Positions 45,370 to 54,362 of a stretch of DNA of 64,000 nucleotides are shown here, in pieces. The stretch is from Maricaulis sp. Its GTDB lineage: Bacteria; Pseudomonadota; Alphaproteobacteria; Caulobacterales; Maricaulaceae. The notes beneath the pieces are model-generated. The model saw only the letters and a program-made list of their open reading frames with translations, had not been told where the DNA came from and made no database searches. Within the stretch, counting starts at the first letter, position 1, and the number at the start of each line of letters is the position of its first letter. Position numbers and translations under genes: made by a program. The stretch is from NCBI RefSeq assembly GCF_017643475.1, contig NZ_JAEPNI010000003.1, forward strand, positions 310,001 to 374,000. Direction: 5' to 3'.

Positions 45370-46280
45370 GTTCGATCGCGACTGCCCTGCTGCCCGTATT
45401 CGGTGTGATCTTTGTCGGCTGGCTCCTGCGCCGCTCGGGCTTGTTGCCCGACAGCAGCTGGGGGCCGATCTCCCGCCTCGCCTATCTCGGCCTCTCTCCC
45501 GCCATCCTGTTCACATCCATCGCCAGAGCCGATCTCAGCTCCATCCAGCTGGGCCCGTTCATGCTGGCAGCCGTGGGGGGCTTTCTGGGCATGGCGGCCA
45601 TTACACTGGCCATCCGCCCCCTGCTCAATATCCCCGGCCCGACCTATACCAGCCTGTTCCAGGCGACCTGCCGCTGGAACGGCCTTTTGATCCTGGCTAT
45701 TGCCATCGCGATGTTCGGCACCGAGGGTGAAGTCCTGGTCGCCTTGATCATGGCGGCCTCTATCCCGCTGGTGAACATGGAGTGCGTGGCCGCGTTATCC
45801 GTCTGGGGCGATGGCGCCAAGCCGGACTGGCGTTCGGTCATCTATCGCATCCTCACCAACCCGCTGATTCTCGGATCCGGCGCCGGTGGGCTGGTCAATG
45901 TGCTCGACATACCAATTCCCGAACCAGCCTGGGACACGATCCACCTGATGGGCCAGGCCGCCCTGCCACTGATCCTGCTGGCCGTCGGGGCCGGGCTCAA
46001 TTTCACGGCGATGAAAGCGCGTCCGCGCCTGCTCGGCCTGTCGGTTTTCCTGAAACTGATGATCGCGCCGCTCGTCTTCTATGGACTTGGCCTTGCGCTG
46101 GGCGTTGAAGGGGTTGCCCTGACCGTGCTCCTGCTGACCGGTGCCTCGCCCGGTGCAGCCTCCGCCTATGTGCTGGCCAAGCAGATGGGCGGCGACGCGC
46201 CCTACTCCGCCGGCGACATCACAGCGTCCGCCCTGTTCTGCTTCATCACCATCCCGTTCTGGCTCTGGCTGTTGGGCTAG
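45366..46280 (+). CDS. AEC-family (auxin efflux carrier-like) transporter
   Basis: A 304-residue membrane protein with ten hydrophobic segments. The family pattern is GVIFVGWLLRRSGLL at the N-terminus, AALSVWGDG in the middle loop and LLTGASPGAASAYVLAKQMGG near the end. AEC members transport organic acids or metabolites; the substrate here is unknown. It starts within the ruvX stop and its TAG overlaps the stop of the convergent PqqB-like gene. Confidence 0.87.
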   Translation: MSSIATALLPVFGVIFVGWLLRRSGLLPDSSWGPISRLAYLGLSPAILFTSIARADLSSIQLGPFMLAAVGGFLGMAAITLAIRPLLNIPGPTYTSLFQATCRWNGLLILAIAIAMFGTEGEVLVALIMAASIPLVNMECVAALSVWGDGAKPDWRSVIYRILTNPLILGSGAGGLVNVLDIPIPEPAWDTIHLMGQAALPLILLAVGAGLNFTAMKARPRLLGLSVFLKLMIAPLVFYGLGLALGVEGVALTVLLLTGASPGAASAYVLAKQMGGDAPYSAGDITASALFCFITIPFWLWLLG

Positions 46281-47203
46281 TCGCCCAGGCAATAGCGCTC
46301 GCCTTCATCCGCCAATCCGAAGCCGGCATCCAGCACCTGCTGACGCTCGGGGCTGTCGGGAAAGCGCACCGGATTGGTGTGGTTGAAATGGATGAAGCGC
46401 ACCTTGGCCTTCTCCGTCGCCGGCAGATCGGCAAACCGCGCCATTGAGTGTGTGATGAACGGATGCGGGAAACCACTCATATCGCGCCCGGGAATTTCCC
46501 CATTGGCGAAAAACGTCGCGTCCAGATAGGCCACATCGACCGAGGCGATCATGTCCTCGATGCGTGTGCCCTCTTCATCCCATTCCTCCCAGCTGTCGAT
46601 ATCGGGCAGGAACAGGGCGGAACGATCCGGTCCGTCGATGCTGAACCCGACCACTTCGGTATATTCCTGGCGATGCGGCACTAGGAAGGGGGTCACCGTC
46701 AATCCGGCTACGTCAGCGCCCTCACCTTCACGCAGATCCTGCAAGGCGATATTGCCGTACCGAACCAGCTGTTCCCAGGGCCCGCTGGTCGACAGGTATT
46801 GCGCCATTTGCGGCATCGCGAAAACGGGAACACCCTGGGCGCCCATGCTCTCGAAACCCAGGAACATCAGGCCCGTGTAATGGCCCATATGGCCATGCGT
46901 CAGGAAGATTCCATCCAGACCGGGCCGCGCCTCTGTCATCATCACCTGATCCAGCCGATAAAGCTGTTCCCGCAGGTCGGGCGTGGCTTCGAACAGCAGG
47001 CGCTGGCCTGTGTCGTGATTGACCACCCCCAGCGAAGTCGCCAGTCGCCTCAGCTCGGGATTGCTCCAGGCCGGGTCAGCGGAATTGCCAAATTGCGGAG
47101 CGCCACCATCCTGGGCGACGCCCAGCACCACGAGTTCAGTCGTGCAGGTTAGCACTGCAGGTTCAGCAGCTATGAGCGCAAGCGATAGTGCGACAGACAA
47201 CAT
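46277..47203 (-). CDS. PqqB-like MBL-fold hydrolase, secreted
   Basis: A 308-residue protein with a hydrophobic N-terminus (about 1-12). The metallo-beta-lactamase-fold motif is LTHGHMGHYTGLM (about 99-111), in which Gly replaces the usual Asp of HxHxDH. GVAQDGGAPQFG near the start is shared with PqqB-type proteins. No other pqq gene is nearby, so PQQ synthesis is unlikely. The start has no strong ribosome site. Substrate unknown. Confidence 0.8.
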   Translation of the reverse strand: MLSVALSLALIAAEPAVLTCTTELVVLGVAQDGGAPQFGNSADPAWSNPELRRLATSLGVVNHDTGQRLLFEATPDLREQLYRLDQVMMTEARPGLDGIFLTHGHMGHYTGLMFLGFESMGAQGVPVFAMPQMAQYLSTSGPWEQLVRYGNIALQDLREGEGADVAGLTVTPFLVPHRQEYTEVVGFSIDGPDRSALFLPDIDSWEEWDEEGTRIEDMIASVDVAYLDATFFANGEIPGRDMSGFPHPFITHSMARFADLPATEKAKVRFIHFNHTNPVRFPDSPERQQVLDAGFGLADEGERYCLGD

Positions 47204-47263
47204 GCCGGGAAGGTGCGCCGCTCACTGCGAACGGTCAAGCCGAAGCGCGGTGGCGCGAACTGA

Positions 47264-47776
47264 TCAACCCACCCCCACCACCTCACTGCGGCGTTCCATC
47301 CAGGCGATATCACGCCATTTTCCCTTCATCGGGCCAAAACCCATTTTGCCGATACGTTTGCGATAGCCCAGCAGTTCGAACCCACAGGCCTCGTGAAGAC
47401 GGATGGAGGCTTCGTTCTCCCGCATGATACCCGCGACCAGCGTCCACAGCCCTTCCGCTTCCGAAGCCTCGACCAGCGCCATCAGCAAGGCCTTGCCGAT
47501 CCCCTGACCGCGCGCTGCCGCGGCGATATAAATCGTCAACTCGGCCACACCGCCATAGACACAGCGCGAGGACATCGGGCTGAGGACGGCCCAGCCGAGC
47601 ACATCCCCGCTGTCGCCCTGCGCAACCAGTCGGGGTCTGGCCAGCTTGCCTGCATCAAACTTCGCCCAGTCGGCGGGATCCCGTTCAAAAGTGGCGTGAC
47701 CTGTATCAATGCCTTCCTGGTAGATCTGCAGAACGGCGTCCGCGTCAGCGCTCGTCATCGGGCGAATGGTTGGCAT
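47264..47776 (-). CDS. GNAT acetyltransferase, phosphinothricin/MnaT type
   Basis: A 170-residue acetyltransferase. It has IYQEGIDTGHATFE near the N-terminus and YIAAAARGQGIGKALLMALVEASEAEG, the acetyl-CoA loop. HEACGFELLGYRKRIGKM follows, closest to the PAT/Bar/YncA (MnaT) group that acetylates phosphinothricin or methionine derivatives. ATG 47776 is chosen from the standard N-terminus MPTIRPMTSADADAV. It is divergent from pyrB. Confidence 0.85.
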   Translation of the reverse strand: MPTIRPMTSADADAVLQIYQEGIDTGHATFERDPADWAKFDAGKLARPRLVAQGDSGDVLGWAVLSPMSSRCVYGGVAELTIYIAAAARGQGIGKALLMALVEASEAEGLWTLVAGIMRENEASIRLHEACGFELLGYRKRIGKMGFGPMKGKWRDIAWMERRSEVVGVG

Positions 47777-47889
47777 GTCTCGACCCCTTTTCAAATCCTC
47801 GCCAAAAGATGTGGCCGCTCTTGCCTCCCAGCGCAACGTTCCCTATACCGCCGCAAACATTTTTGGGCCTTTGTGACTTGGGAGGCAGG

Positions 47890-48852
47890 ATGACCCGCGC
47901 GGCATTCTCCTATGATTTCCCGCACCGCCACCTGGTTTCGGTGGCTGATCTCAACCCCGTTGATATTTCCCTGATCTTTGAACGTGCCGAACACTGGCGC
48001 GCGATCAACAGGACGCCGGACAAGTCTTCCGACGCCCTGAAGGGATTGACGGTGCTGAACCTGTTTTTCGAGGCGTCGACCCGGACCCAGGGCAGTTTCG
48101 AGATGGCTGCCAAACGGCTTGGCGCCGATGTGGTCAATTTCGCCATCGCCCACTCCTCTGCCTCCAAGGGCGAGAGCCTCTCTGACACGGCGCGCACACT
48201 GGCCGCCATGCAGCCGGACATCATGGTGGTGCGCCACTCCGCGACCGGCGCTCCACGATTCCTGGCCGAGCGCACCGGCCTCTCCGTGATCAATGCCGGT
48301 GATGGCATGCACCAGCACCCGACCCAGGGCCTGCTCGACGTCTTCACCATGACCCGTCACTGGGGTTCGGTCGGCGGGCGCCGCATCCTGATCATCGGCG
48401 ATATCCTGCACAGCCGCGTTGCCCGCTCGAATATCGGTCTCCTGTCAATGCTGGGCGCGGATATCCGCGTCTGTGCCCCGCCCACGCTCTTGCCGACTGA
48501 TATTGATCAGTGGGGCGTGGATGTCTTCCACGAGCTGGAAGACGCCGTCACCGATTGTGATGCCATCATGGCCCTGCGCCAGCAGAAGGAACGCATGTCC
48601 GGCGGCTTCATTCCGTCCGGCCGCGAATTCTTCCACCTCTTCGGCCTCAGCCACGAGACCATCAAAAGCGCCAAGCCCGACGTGCTGATCATGCATCCCG
48701 GCCCGATGAACCGCGGGGTCGAGATCCACACCAAGCTCGCCGATGACCCGGACCGTTCGGTGATCATGGAGCAAGTGGAAAACGGTGTCGCCGTCCGCAT
48801 GGCTGTGCTGGAGTTGATCGGTGCCAATATCCGCAAGGAGGCCGCGGCATGA
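47890..48852 (+). CDS. pyrB: aspartate carbamoyltransferase catalytic subunit
   Basis: A 320-residue ATCase. The carbamoyl-phosphate loop FFEASTRTQGSFEMAAKRLGADV is visible, along with HSSASKGESLSDT, HQHPTQGLLDVFTM and the C-terminal HPGPMNRG. It catalyses carbamoyl phosphate plus aspartate to carbamoyl aspartate in pyrimidine synthesis. ATG 47890 follows GGGAGG; upstream frame is not coding. It overlaps the pseudo-dihydroorotase gene by four bases, and the two probably form a complex. Confidence 0.95.
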   Translation: MTRAAFSYDFPHRHLVSVADLNPVDISLIFERAEHWRAINRTPDKSSDALKGLTVLNLFFEASTRTQGSFEMAAKRLGADVVNFAIAHSSASKGESLSDTARTLAAMQPDIMVVRHSATGAPRFLAERTGLSVINAGDGMHQHPTQGLLDVFTMTRHWGSVGGRRILIIGDILHSRVARSNIGLLSMLGADIRVCAPPTLLPTDIDQWGVDVFHELEDAVTDCDAIMALRQQKERMSGGFIPSGREFFHLFGLSHETIKSAKPDVLIMHPGPMNRGVEIHTKLADDPDRSVIMEQVENGVAVRMAVLELIGANIRKEAAA

Positions 48853-50132
48853 GTTCAAGTTTCGCGATCACCAATGCGCGTCTGGTCGACCCGGCGAGCG
48901 ATTATGACGGCCCCGGTGGCGTCCTCGTCGAGAACGGGCTGATCGCCCAGATCGGCGAAGAACTCGATCTGAATTCTGCTGACGACATCGTCGATGCGGG
49001 CGGAAAGATCCTGGCGCCAGCGTTGATCGATCTGCGTGCCTCCAAGGAGCCCGCTCTTACCCCGGATGGTGAAAACCAGGCCAGCCTTGCTGCAGGCGCC
49101 GCTGCGGGCGGTTTCGGAACCGTGGTTCTGGCCCCCAATGATCACTCGCCGCTGCAGACCGCAGGCGGTTTCGCCGGTATGACCCGCAGCCTCGGCCAGC
49201 ATGGGATCCGCGTCCTTTCCGCAGCAGCCGCCACCCAGGATCTCGCGGGCGAGAACATGGCCGAGATCGGCCTGATGGCAAAAGCCGGCGCGGCCTATGT
49301 CTCCAATGGCGACCACACCATCGCAGACAGTCGTGTCCTGCGCCGGGTGCTGAGTTATTCCAGTCAGTTTGACCTGTGGCTCGCCCTGCGCGCGGCCGAA
49401 CCGGGCCTCAGCCGTGGTGCCGTCGCGACCGAAAGCGACTGGTCCGCGCGTTTCGGCCTGCCGTCCGAACCGACCATGGCCGAGCGCATCGCCATCGACC
49501 GGGCCGCATCGATCGCCGCCCTGTCCGGCGGCAAGCTGATGGTGGACCGCGTCTCCACCGCGGACGGCCTGGCTGCTATCCGTGATGCCCGCAAGCGCGA
49601 TATCGAGATCGCCGCGACTTGCGCTATCGCGCATCTGACGCTCAACGAGGTAGACGCCGGAGGGCTCGACAGCGCTTTCCGGATCGATCCACCCCTGCGT
49701 CTGGAAGATGATCGGCGTGCCCTGGTCGCTGCCATCGCCGATGGCGAGATTGATGCCATCGTCTCCGACCACCGCCCCACCCCGTTCGACGACAAGGGCG
49801 AACCCTTCGCGCTTGCCATTCCGGGTACGCTCGCCCTGGAAACGCTGCTGGCCTCGCTGCTGGCCCTCGTTCATGACGAGGAGCTCAGCCTGGTCGAGGC
49901 CCTGCGCCCGCTGACCATCGGCCCTGCCGACCTTCTGGGCCTGCCCCAGGGGCGCTTGAGCACCGGTGCTCCGGCGGACCTGGTTCTGATCGATGGCGAC
50001 AAGCCATGGGTCTGTAATCCCGATGATTTCCAGTCTCCGCGCGGGAATAGCGCCTGGTCCGGACGCCGCTTTATCGGACGCGTGGCACAAACTTTCGTCG
50101 ACGGACAATCGATTCACAACTATAACGGGTGA
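48849..50132 (+). CDS. pyrX: dihydroorotase-like subunit without metal ligands (PyrC' / PyrX)
   Basis: A 427-residue amidohydrolase-fold protein. The strand that carries HxH in active dihydroorotases (DLHVH) reads LIDLRASKEPA, with Arg63-Ala64-Ser65, so both histidines are gone. The TxHHL element is AIAHLTL, with one His. SDHRPTPFDDK keeps the later Asp/His. This is the pattern of inactive DHOase partners needed for ATCase assembly, known in Pseudomonas and others. An active pyrC should exist elsewhere in the genome. It is coupled to pyrB. Confidence 0.9.
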   Translation: MSSSFAITNARLVDPASDYDGPGGVLVENGLIAQIGEELDLNSADDIVDAGGKILAPALIDLRASKEPALTPDGENQASLAAGAAAGGFGTVVLAPNDHSPLQTAGGFAGMTRSLGQHGIRVLSAAAATQDLAGENMAEIGLMAKAGAAYVSNGDHTIADSRVLRRVLSYSSQFDLWLALRAAEPGLSRGAVATESDWSARFGLPSEPTMAERIAIDRAASIAALSGGKLMVDRVSTADGLAAIRDARKRDIEIAATCAIAHLTLNEVDAGGLDSAFRIDPPLRLEDDRRALVAAIADGEIDAIVSDHRPTPFDDKGEPFALAIPGTLALETLLASLLALVHDEELSLVEALRPLTIGPADLLGLPQGRLSTGAPADLVLIDGDKPWVCNPDDFQSPRGNSAWSGRRFIGRVAQTFVDGQSIHNYNG

Positions 50133-50136
50133 CGTT

Positions 50137-50775
50137 ATGGACCTGCTTATTCCAGCCATTGCAGCCATTGGCGGCTATCTCCTGGGCTCCATCCCGTTCG
50201 GGCTTGTCCTGACCCGGTTGGCCGGCCTCGGCGATATCCGCGAGATCGGTTCCGGCAATATCGGTGCGACCAATGTCCTGCGCACTGGGCGCAAGGATCT
50301 CGCCGCCGCGACACTGATACTCGATGCCGGCAAGGCGGGCATTGCCGCCGCGATTTTCGGCTATGTCTTCGACCCGACAGCCGGCCTGATCGCCGGTGGA
50401 TTTGCCTTTGCAGGTCATTGTTATCCAGTCTGGCTGGGCTTCAAGGGCGGCAAGGGTGTCGCCACCTTTGTCGGTACCATGCTGGTCGTCTACTGGCCGC
50501 TTGGCCTGGTGGTGATCGGAACCTGGCTCGCCATGGCGGCCCTGTTCCGGATTTCCTCGCTGTCCGCCCTGATCGCTGCGCTTGCGGCGCCGATTACAGC
50601 CTATGCGATCGGACGCTCAGACGTTGCCATAATGGCGGGCCTTCTGACGGTCCTGATCTACTGGCTGCACCGCGCCAATATCGAACGCATCCTCAAGGGC
50701 GAGGAACCGCGCATTGGCGACAAGAAAAAATCCGAACAAACAGACAAGGACGGGGCGGAAACGGAGGAAAATTGA
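50137..50775 (+). CDS. plsY: glycerol-3-phosphate acyltransferase PlsY
   Basis: A 212-residue membrane acyltransferase that uses acyl-phosphate. It shows the three PlsY motifs: GYLLGSIPFG (motif 1), GSGNIGATNVLRT (motif 2-like) and HCYPVWLGFKGGKGVATFVG, with five to seven hydrophobic segments. ATG 50137 gives the expected N-terminus; the longer upstream frame overlaps pyrX. The C-terminus is a charged tail. dprA starts on its stop codon. Confidence 0.94.
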   Translation: MDLLIPAIAAIGGYLLGSIPFGLVLTRLAGLGDIREIGSGNIGATNVLRTGRKDLAAATLILDAGKAGIAAAIFGYVFDPTAGLIAGGFAFAGHCYPVWLGFKGGKGVATFVGTMLVVYWPLGLVVIGTWLAMAALFRISSLSALIAALAAPITAYAIGRSDVAIMAGLLTVLIYWLHRANIERILKGEEPRIGDKKKSEQTDKDGAETEEN

Positions 50776-51989
50776 GCCAGACCAAGCTCGACCACCATAA
50801 CCGCCTTGCCGCGCTCCGACTCGCCCGGACGCCGCGCCTGGGACCTGTCACCTATCTCAAACTGCTCAACCGCTACACCAGCCCGAGCGCCGCACTTGAA
50901 GCTTTGCCTGAACTTGTGCGCGCCAAGCGGCTCAAGGGCTTTGACATTCCCGGCGAAGGCCAGGCTCTCTCTGAACTGGAATACCTCGCCGAGACCGGTG
51001 TCACACTCTTCCTGCTGGGCGATGCCGCCTATCCGCACGCCCTCTCCCTGATCCCCGATCCGCCGATAGCGCTGATCGCGCATGGCCGCACCGAGCTGCT
51101 CGCACGCCTGGCCTGCGGCATGGTCGGATCGCGCAATGCCTCAGCTGCCGGCCGCCGCCTCGCCCGGGACCTCGCGCGGGAGCTTAGCGAGAACGATATC
51201 TGCGTCATCTCCGGCCTCGCCCGGGGCATAGATGGCGCAGCGCACGAGGGCGCCCTGCCTGCCGGTACAATTGCCGCGGTTGCCGGCGGAGTGGACATCA
51301 TCTACCCGCCTGAACACCGCAAACTGCACGAGCAGATCGCAGATGAAGGCCTGATCGTCTCGGAAATGCCTATGGGAACTCGTCCGGTCGCCCGCGATTT
51401 TCCGCGGCGAAACCGCATCATTTCGGGCTTGTCGCTGGGCACGCTAGTGATAGAAGCCGCGCTGCAATCAGGCTCGCTGATCACAGCACGACTTGCCGGG
51501 GAACAGGGGCGCGAGGTCATGGCCCTCCCAGGTTCGCCGCTTGACCCGCGCGCCCGTGGCACCAATCGCCTCTTGCGAGACGGAGCCCATCTCGTCGAAA
51601 CCGCCGAGGATGTGCTGGCCATCCTGCACGGCTCCAGCCTGCGTCCGAGCTGTGTGCGCGAAGCGGACACCACGGAGCTCTTCCCGCTGGATCAGGATTT
51701 TCCGGACGAGAACGCCCGAGGGACTGAGGCCCAGAAAACCGTTTCTGTCGCGGCAGCCTCCAGCCTGGCTACAGCGAGAGATGACCGCTCGATCTCCGAT
51801 CAGCCGGACTCGGCCGGTCCAGCCGCCCTGGAAGACCTGCTCTCCTTTACCCCGATCTCGATTGATGAACTGGCTCGGCAGTCCGACCAGCCGCTGGGCC
51901 GGATACAGGCCGATTTGCTAGAACTGGAACTCGAGGGGCGTGTCGCCATGACGGCCGGCGGGCTGGTGCAGAAGACGGACGCGTCCTAA
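50772..51989 (+). CDS. dprA: DNA-processing protein DprA
   Basis: A 405-residue DprA. The Rossmann fold is marked by GMVGSRNASAAGRRLA, ISGLARGIDGAAHEGAL, GGVDIIYPPEHRKL, FPRRNRIISGLS and SGSLITARLA. The C-terminal winged domain is at about 340-400. It loads RecA on single-stranded DNA during transformation. TTG 50772 overlaps the plsY TGA (TTGA) and has GGAGGAAAA directly before it. Its TAA overlaps the stop of the small gene on the other strand. Confidence 0.93.
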   Translation: MSQTKLDHHNRLAALRLARTPRLGPVTYLKLLNRYTSPSAALEALPELVRAKRLKGFDIPGEGQALSELEYLAETGVTLFLLGDAAYPHALSLIPDPPIALIAHGRTELLARLACGMVGSRNASAAGRRLARDLARELSENDICVISGLARGIDGAAHEGALPAGTIAAVAGGVDIIYPPEHRKLHEQIADEGLIVSEMPMGTRPVARDFPRRNRIISGLSLGTLVIEAALQSGSLITARLAGEQGREVMALPGSPLDPRARGTNRLLRDGAHLVETAEDVLAILHGSSLRPSCVREADTTELFPLDQDFPDENARGTEAQKTVSVAAASSLATARDDRSISDQPDSAGPAALEDLLSFTPISIDELARQSDQPLGRIQADLLELELEGRVAMTAGGLVQKTDAS

Positions 51990-52207
51990 CGCGCGTCTAT
52001 GCCTTCCATCTCGACCATTTGAGCGGCCACCTCGATGAGACTACAGGATCGGTCCAGCCCCGCGTGATAGGCGCGCTCGCTGATCCGACGCAGATCCTCA
52101 GCCAGGTCAATGGTCTCTGCCCGGGCCGTGATGGCCGGCGGAAGCTTCTGCCCGAAGAGATCTGTACCCAGGGCGGCTCTACGCTGAAAGATACGCGAAA
52201 GGCTCAT
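51986..52207 (-). CDS. small hypothetical protein (73 residues)
   Basis: A 73-residue, mostly helical protein (MSLSRIFQRRAALGTDLFGQ start, ISERAYHAGLDRSCSLIEVAA, ending VEMEGIDAR). No family recognised. ATG 52207 is preceded by GGAGGGG, an excellent ribosome site, which supports it being real. It is 70 bases downstream of the J-domain gene and could be in its transcript. Confidence 0.65.
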   Translation of the reverse strand: MSLSRIFQRRAALGTDLFGQKLPPAITARAETIDLAEDLRRISERAYHAGLDRSCSLIEVAAQMVEMEGIDAR

Positions 52208-52276
52208 ATTCCCCTCCACCAATCATTGAGAGGAAATTACTATTTTAACGTGCATTTCGCAAGCTGCACTCGCGCG

Positions 52277-52744
52277 CTATCGATTGCGCAGGAATTCCAT
52301 AACGATTTCCTTGGCTTCCTGAACCTGCCTTGCCAACGCGGGCGAGCCTTCGCCCGTATCGGGGTGCAGTTTCTTCATTAGGCGACGATGCGCTGCGACG
52401 ACATCATCCTCGTTTGCACTGCGGTCCAGTCCGAGAGTTTCAAACGCCTCATCAAGCGACATGCGAACACGACCAGGAGATGAAGTCCTGCGCTGCTCCT
52501 GGCCGCCAGCGCCCGGGCGCGAACCGCGCAGAGCCTGCGTCAGAATACCCAATCCCATCAAACCTATCGGCCCGCCAAGAACGGGAGCTCCACGCAGGCT
52601 AAGCAATACACCGGCCGTTACGGCCCCACCCGCGAGCAGGTAACGCACCATTTTCGCCGCCTTCTCCGTCTTCATTCGGGAGAACCACCAGGCAGCGCCC
52701 AGAAAACCCAGAAAAGCGAGCAGGCCGAGAGATAATGCTGTCAT
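52277..52744 (-). CDS. membrane-anchored DnaJ-domain protein
   Basis: A 155-residue protein with two N-terminal hydrophobic segments (about 4-20 and 35-70, the latter Gly-rich). A linker follows and then a C-terminal J-domain (about 96-155) with the HPD tripeptide at 127-129. This topology recalls TIM14/Pam18-type or DjlA-like J-proteins that recruit Hsp70/DnaK to the membrane. It follows mipZ on the same strand after only one base, so it is probably cotranscribed. The client is unknown. Confidence 0.8.
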   Translation of the reverse strand: MTALSLGLLAFLGFLGAAWWFSRMKTEKAAKMVRYLLAGGAVTAGVLLSLRGAPVLGGPIGLMGLGILTQALRGSRPGAGGQEQRRTSSPGRVRMSLDEAFETLGLDRSANEDDVVAAHRRLMKKLHPDTGEGSPALARQVQEAKEIVMEFLRNR

Positions 52745-52745
52745 G

Positions 52746-53633
52746 TCAGAACGGGATGTTTTGCCCTTCCAGGCCGGCGAGTTTGAGCACGATCAGCAGA
52801 TCCCGCAATTCCTGGCGCGCGGCGACATGGCTCATGGTGAACTGAACCGTTGAACCATTCTCGGTCAGGTCCAGCAGGGTCAGCCCCAACGGAAACAGTT
52901 CGCGATAGATCACACGCTCGGCAAAACCGGGCGCCAGGCGGAAGCCGATGCGTTGGGAGAGCATTTTCAGCCCTTCACCGACACGGCGCTTGTTGCGGGC
53001 ATCCAGCATGGCCATGCGATTGCGCATGACGACCCAGTCGATGGAGGTTTTCTCAAGCGCAGCCTTGCGCTTGCGGCATTCCCAGACCATCTCGCTGTAA
53101 ACGCTTGGCTTGCCCACCTGGTAGGTGTCCGGATCGATCTCCGCCAACAGGTCGAAATCGACAAAACTGTCATTGACCGGCGTGATGATCGTGTCAGCCG
53201 ATGAATGGGCCAGACGTGAATAGTGCGTGTCCGCACCCGGCGCATCGATGATAATGAAATCATTGTGCGTCTTGAGATCAGACAGGAGATCGGAGAAACG
53301 CTCCAGCTCCTCGGCCTCGGCGATATCGAGATCACGGGCAGAGCTGGGGCTCAACAGGACTTCGGCGGGTTGCGGCAGTTCGACATTGCGACGGCGCGAC
53401 CACTCACGGCGGTTGGCCAGATAACGTCCGAACGTGCGTTGGCGCAGATCCAGGTCAATTGCGCCGACACTCTTGCCCATGCGCAGAAGCGCGATAGCAA
53501 GATGCATGGCCACGGTCGACTTGCCCGCACCGCCCTTCTCGTTTCCGACAACGATCACGTGGGCGGCAGCGACACCGTCACGTACGCGACCAATAGGTCG
53601 GGATGGCAATTTGAAATTCGAATGCACCGTCAT
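52746..53633 (-). CDS. mipZ: division-site ATPase MipZ (ParA/MinD superfamily)
   Basis: A 295-residue P-loop ATPase. The deviant Walker A is NEKGGAGKST at 31-40, with VGAIDLDLRQRTFGRYLANRR next and FIIIDAPGADTHYSRLAH as Walker B. LRQRTFGRYLANRR is a MipZ-specific feature. In Caulobacter MipZ forms bipolar gradients on the nucleoid with ParB and blocks FtsZ polymerisation away from midcell. It is followed by a membrane J-protein, and panC lies nearby on the plus strand. Confidence 0.94.
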   Translation of the reverse strand: MTVHSNFKLPSRPIGRVRDGVAAAHVIVVGNEKGGAGKSTVAMHLAIALLRMGKSVGAIDLDLRQRTFGRYLANRREWSRRRNVELPQPAEVLLSPSSARDLDIAEAEELERFSDLLSDLKTHNDFIIIDAPGADTHYSRLAHSSADTIITPVNDSFVDFDLLAEIDPDTYQVGKPSVYSEMVWECRKRKAALEKTSIDWVVMRNRMAMLDARNKRRVGEGLKMLSQRIGFRLAPGFAERVIYRELFPLGLTLLDLTENGSTVQFTMSHVAARQELRDLLIVLKLAGLEGQNIPF

Positions 53634-53714
53634 GTCCGAAACACTACTTCTCCCGGCTCTCGATCAATACCGCGCGATACACATCTGGCTGTGATTTCGG
53701 GGTTGCCGGAAAGA

Positions 53715-54278
53715 CTATTCGGCCAGCGTCCGGCCCGAAAAGTCAACGGGCATGCAATAGATGTCATGATCCCGCAAACTCGCGCACAGCGCCGCAGCAT
53801 CGCGCCGTGTATCAAACGGCCCCGCCTTCAGGCGCAGAAATTCTCCTCGCCCCTCGATATTGCGTCGCTCAAGCCGCGCTTCAAGAGCGGCCAGCTCGGT
53901 ATGGGCCTCAGCCAGCTCACGCCAGCCCGATATGGCGTTGTCTTCGATCCGGTAGGATGCCAGATGAACGCCGTGACGCAGGCTCGGCGCATTCATGATA
54001 TCGACCGGTGGTGTCGGCGGCGCGACATCCTCGACTTCCGCCGGAACAGGATCCGGTGGAAACAACACGGCGGCGAGCGCCTGCAGTTCAGCATCAACCC
54101 CAGCCAGGCGATCCGGATCAAAACGGGCCAGGTGGGCAAGCTCGACCGAAGTGCGTTCAGCGAGAGCGGCGGACTGTGTCGGCGCGACGGTGGGCTGGAG
54201 CGTGATCTGGTTCGCATCCGTCGTCGTCATGCATCCGCCGACGAGGAGCAAACTGGCTGTAACTGCAATTCTTTTCAT
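53715..54278 (-). CDS. SPOR-domain lipoprotein
   Basis: A 187-residue protein. The signal peptide ends in a VGGC lipobox (Cys near residue 16). A variable linker rich in Pro/Val follows, then a C-terminal SPOR domain (about 118-187; HLASYRIEDNAISGWRELA, then RLKAGPFDTRRDAAALCASL). SPOR domains bind denuded septal peptidoglycan. ATG 54278 is chosen over the upstream 54320. It neighbours mipZ on the same strand and could be cotranscribed; a division role is likely but inferred. Confidence 0.85.
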   Translation of the reverse strand: MKRIAVTASLLLVGGCMTTTDANQITLQPTVAPTQSAALAERTSVELAHLARFDPDRLAGVDAELQALAAVLFPPDPVPAEVEDVAPPTPPVDIMNAPSLRHGVHLASYRIEDNAISGWRELAEAHTELAALEARLERRNIEGRGEFLRLKAGPFDTRRDAAALCASLRDHDIYCMPVDFSGRTLAE

Positions 54279-54362
54279 GTGACGGCTTCTAGACCGAGTC
54301 GTTCGGCTTGCCTCCCTCATCGCTTATGAGTAAGCCGTCCCAATCCGTTTTACGAGACCACC

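Noticed and set aside
54304-54337. Hairpin CGGCTT...AAGCCG before panC as a riboswitch or attenuator
   Set aside because: Too small for a known riboswitch and no antiterminator is visible.
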